From positions 558,001 to 622,000 of the forward strand of contig NZ_VFRQ01000001.1 of the NCBI RefSeq assembly GCF_006385705.1: 64,000 bases of DNA, in the 5' to 3' direction. Numbering within the stretch: the stretch's first letter is position 1; each line of letters starts with the position of its first letter. The stretch comes from Pontibacter mangrovi. Its GTDB lineage: Bacteria > Bacteroidota > Bacteroidia > Cytophagales > Hymenobacteraceae. Positions 62,486-64,000 of this stretch are shown here, piece by piece. Under the pieces are notes generated by a model. It was not told where the DNA came from and searched no databases. It saw nothing but the letters and a program-made list of their open reading frames with translations. The position numbers were made by a program, and so were the translations under genes.

Positions 62486-64000
62486 ATGACCAACTACAGA
62501 AAACTACGCCGTTTATTGCCGGCCATACTTCTTACCGCTGTCGCCTGCCAGGGCAATACGGAGAAGGTGCAGGATGACGTGACCTATGACCTGCAGGTAC
62601 GGAACGCAAAAGTGGTGGACGGGACAGGCACTGCGCCCTATATGGCAAACCTGCTGATAGGCGCCGATACCATTGCGGTGATAGACCAGGATACTGCCCA
62701 TACCTACAAGGCCCGCAAAACCATAGACGCGGCTGGAATGGTGGTGGCACCCGGTTTTATCGATACCCATGCGCACGGAGACCCAATCAAAGAGCCTGAT
62801 TTCAAGAACTTCCTGGCGATGGGCGTTACCACTATTTGCCTGGGGCAGGATGGCTTCAGCCATAACAACAAAGACATGGGCGCCTGGATGGACTCTGTGG
62901 ATGCAGCCAAACCGGGCGTGAATATTGCCATGTTTGCCGGTCATAACTCGTTGCGCGTGCTGTCGGGGGCCATGTACCAGAAGCAGCCCGCAGAAGAGCA
63001 CATGAAAGCCATGGAGCAACTGGTGGCCGATGCCATGGATGCCGGCTGCTACGGCCTGACCACTGGCCTGGAGTATAACCCCGGCTACTACGCCTCCAGC
63101 GGCGAGCTCAACAGGCTGGCCAAAGTAGTGGGCGCTAAAGGCGGCCTTGTGATGAGCCACATGCGCAGCGAAGATGATAATCTGGTAGAAGCCTCGATTC
63201 GGGAACTGCTGGAACAAGGGAAGTACTGCCCGGTACACGTGTCGCACATAAAAGTAGTGTATGGCAAAGGCAAGGAGCGGGCACGCCAAGTGCTGCAGCT
63301 TTTAGACAGCGCCCGCCAGAGCGGCACTAAAGTAACCGCCGACCTCTACCCTTACACGGCCAGCTACACCGGTATTGCCATCTTATTTCCCGACTGGGCA
63401 AAATCGCCATATAATTACAAAGAGGTGCTGCAGACCCGCCGCGAAGAACTGAAGGAGTACATGCGCAAAAAGATTCAGCAGCGCAACGGCCCTGAAGCGA
63501 CACTCATTGGATCGGGCAAGTATACCGGCAAAAACCTGGCGCAGATTGCTCAGGAACTGAAAAAACCTTATGAAGACGTGCTGGTAGATGACATTGGCCC
63601 TTACGGAGCCAGCGGCGCCTACTTTATCATGAATGAGGAACTGCAGGAAGAACTGATGCTGGACCCGCACGTGATGATCTGCACCGACGGCAGCCCGAGC
63701 ATGCACCACCCGCGCGGCTACGGCGCCTTTGCCAAGGTTCTGGAAACGTACGTGCAGCAAAAGAAACTGCTGCCCCTGCAGGAGGCTATCCATAAAATGA
63801 CGGCCCTGCCCGCCCAAACCATCGGCCTTGCGAAACGGGGAACGCTAAAGCAAGGCTATAAGGCTGATGTGCTCATCTTTGATCCGGCAGCGGTGAAAGA
63901 GACAGCCACTTACGAAAAGCCTGACCAACTGGCCACGGATTTCCGCTATGTGCTGCTTGGTGGCAAGGTGGTAAAAGAGGGTGATACGTTCACAAGCGAC
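62486..64000 (+). CDS. N-acyl-D-amino-acid deacylase-type amidohydrolase lipoprotein (cut by window edge)
   Basis: The first 505 codons are present. An N-terminal lipoprotein-like signal (LLPAILLTAVACQGN) precedes an amidohydrolase fold. The metal site starts with GFIDTHAHGDP, and further landmarks are GLTTGLEYNPGYYAS, LVMSHMRSEDD, VHVSHIKV and the late ICTDGSP with PRGYGAF. These match D-aminoacylase/dihydroorotase-like proteins. The end approaches completion (LLGGKVVKEGD), so little is missing. The natural substrate is uncertain; D-amino acid or dipeptide derivatives from the cell wall are possible. Confidence 0.87.
   Translation, partial: MTNYRKLRRLLPAILLTAVACQGNTEKVQDDVTYDLQVRNAKVVDGTGTAPYMANLLIGADTIAVIDQDTAHTYKARKTIDAAGMVVAPGFIDTHAHGDPIKEPDFKNFLAMGVTTICLGQDGFSHNNKDMGAWMDSVDAAKPGVNIAMFAGHNSLRVLSGAMYQKQPAEEHMKAMEQLVADAMDAGCYGLTTGLEYNPGYYASSGELNRLAKVVGAKGGLVMSHMRSEDDNLVEASIRELLEQGKYCPVHVSHIKVVYGKGKERARQVLQLLDSARQSGTKVTADLYPYTASYTGIAILFPDWAKSPYNYKEVLQTRREELKEYMRKKIQQRNGPEATLIGSGKYTGKNLAQIAQELKKPYEDVLVDDIGPYGASGAYFIMNEELQEELMLDPHVMICTDGSPSMHHPRGYGAFAKVLETYVQQKKLLPLQEAIHKMTALPAQTIGLAKRGTLKQGYKADVLIFDPAAVKETATYEKPDQLATDFRYVLLGGKVVKEGDTFTSD

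Noticed and set aside
1-64000. AAGTAT as a strand-directional signal such as Chi or KOPS, or as a DNA uptake sequence
   Set aside because: Copies are similar in number on both strands in the stretches I tallied, which does not fit a directional element, and no uptake genes were seen here. The uptake idea is only set aside, not excluded.

Overview
The window looks like a chromosome segment from a Bacteroidota bacterium of the Cytophagales/Hymenobacteraceae type, most likely Pontibacter or a near relative. The basis is G+C in the mid-50s by eye, weak Shine-Dalgarno signals, -7 boxes of the Bacteroidota form TAnnTTTG, and the gene families present. The genus is inference. No rRNA, tRNA, CRISPR array or transposase gene was seen. 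A striking background feature is the hexamer AAGTAT (complement ATACTT), usually followed by a purine. It occurs about 160 times by eye count, on both strands, in genes and between them.

Layout. 1-510 is the start of a leftward phosphoenolpyruvate synthase gene. 773-6858 is a rightward central-carbon cluster: SDR oxidoreductase, acetyl-CoA synthetase, E1 alpha, E1 beta and E2 of a 2-oxoacid dehydrogenase, and a single acyl carrier protein. After a methyltransferase and a tandem UspA protein, 8779-21953 is a sulfide/sulfane-sulfur island: 1-Cys peroxiredoxin, sulfide:quinone oxidoreductase, two metallo-beta-lactamase-rhodanese fusions, a Crp/Fnr regulator, two TauE/SafE exporters, two further rhodaneses, a YeeE/YedE pair, an MFS transporter, a TlpA-like thioredoxin and a DsrE-like protein. 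23002-34894 is leftward: a Spy-like protein, two 5'-nucleotidase/SoxB-type metallophosphoesterases, a complete RND efflux system and an OprD-like porin. A third SoxB-like esterase and a TsdA-like dihaem cytochrome c follow at 35865-38936.

Seven promoters in this region, plus one weaker candidate, carry a palindrome of the form GTGAy-N4-GTCAC. In every one it ends exactly 22 nt before a TAnnTTTG-like -7 box, on both strands. They precede the methyltransferase, both MBL-rhodaneses, the second TauE exporter, the small rhodanese, the porin, the TsdA-like cytochrome and possibly the Spy-like gene. The Crp/Fnr protein encoded in the cluster has the R-E-x3-R recognition helix expected to read GTGA. 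I infer a class II-type activated sulfur regulon.

41212-49228 is a disturbed defence locus. A palindromic MITE/REP-like element precedes hsdM. Next is a very AT-rich 1001-codon gene for an Mrr-like nuclease-NACHT ATPase, sitting where hsdS should be. It is followed by an hsdR that has lost its 5' end. The rest of the window is housekeeping or mixed: Hsp20, a CapA-like protein, phosphoribosyltransferase, nicotinate phosphoribosyltransferase, an LLM flavin enzyme, a PEBP protein, NamZ, M1 peptidase, DinB, a PAPS module (sulfotransferase, CysC, CysQ) and a D-aminoacylase-like amidohydrolase cut by the right edge.
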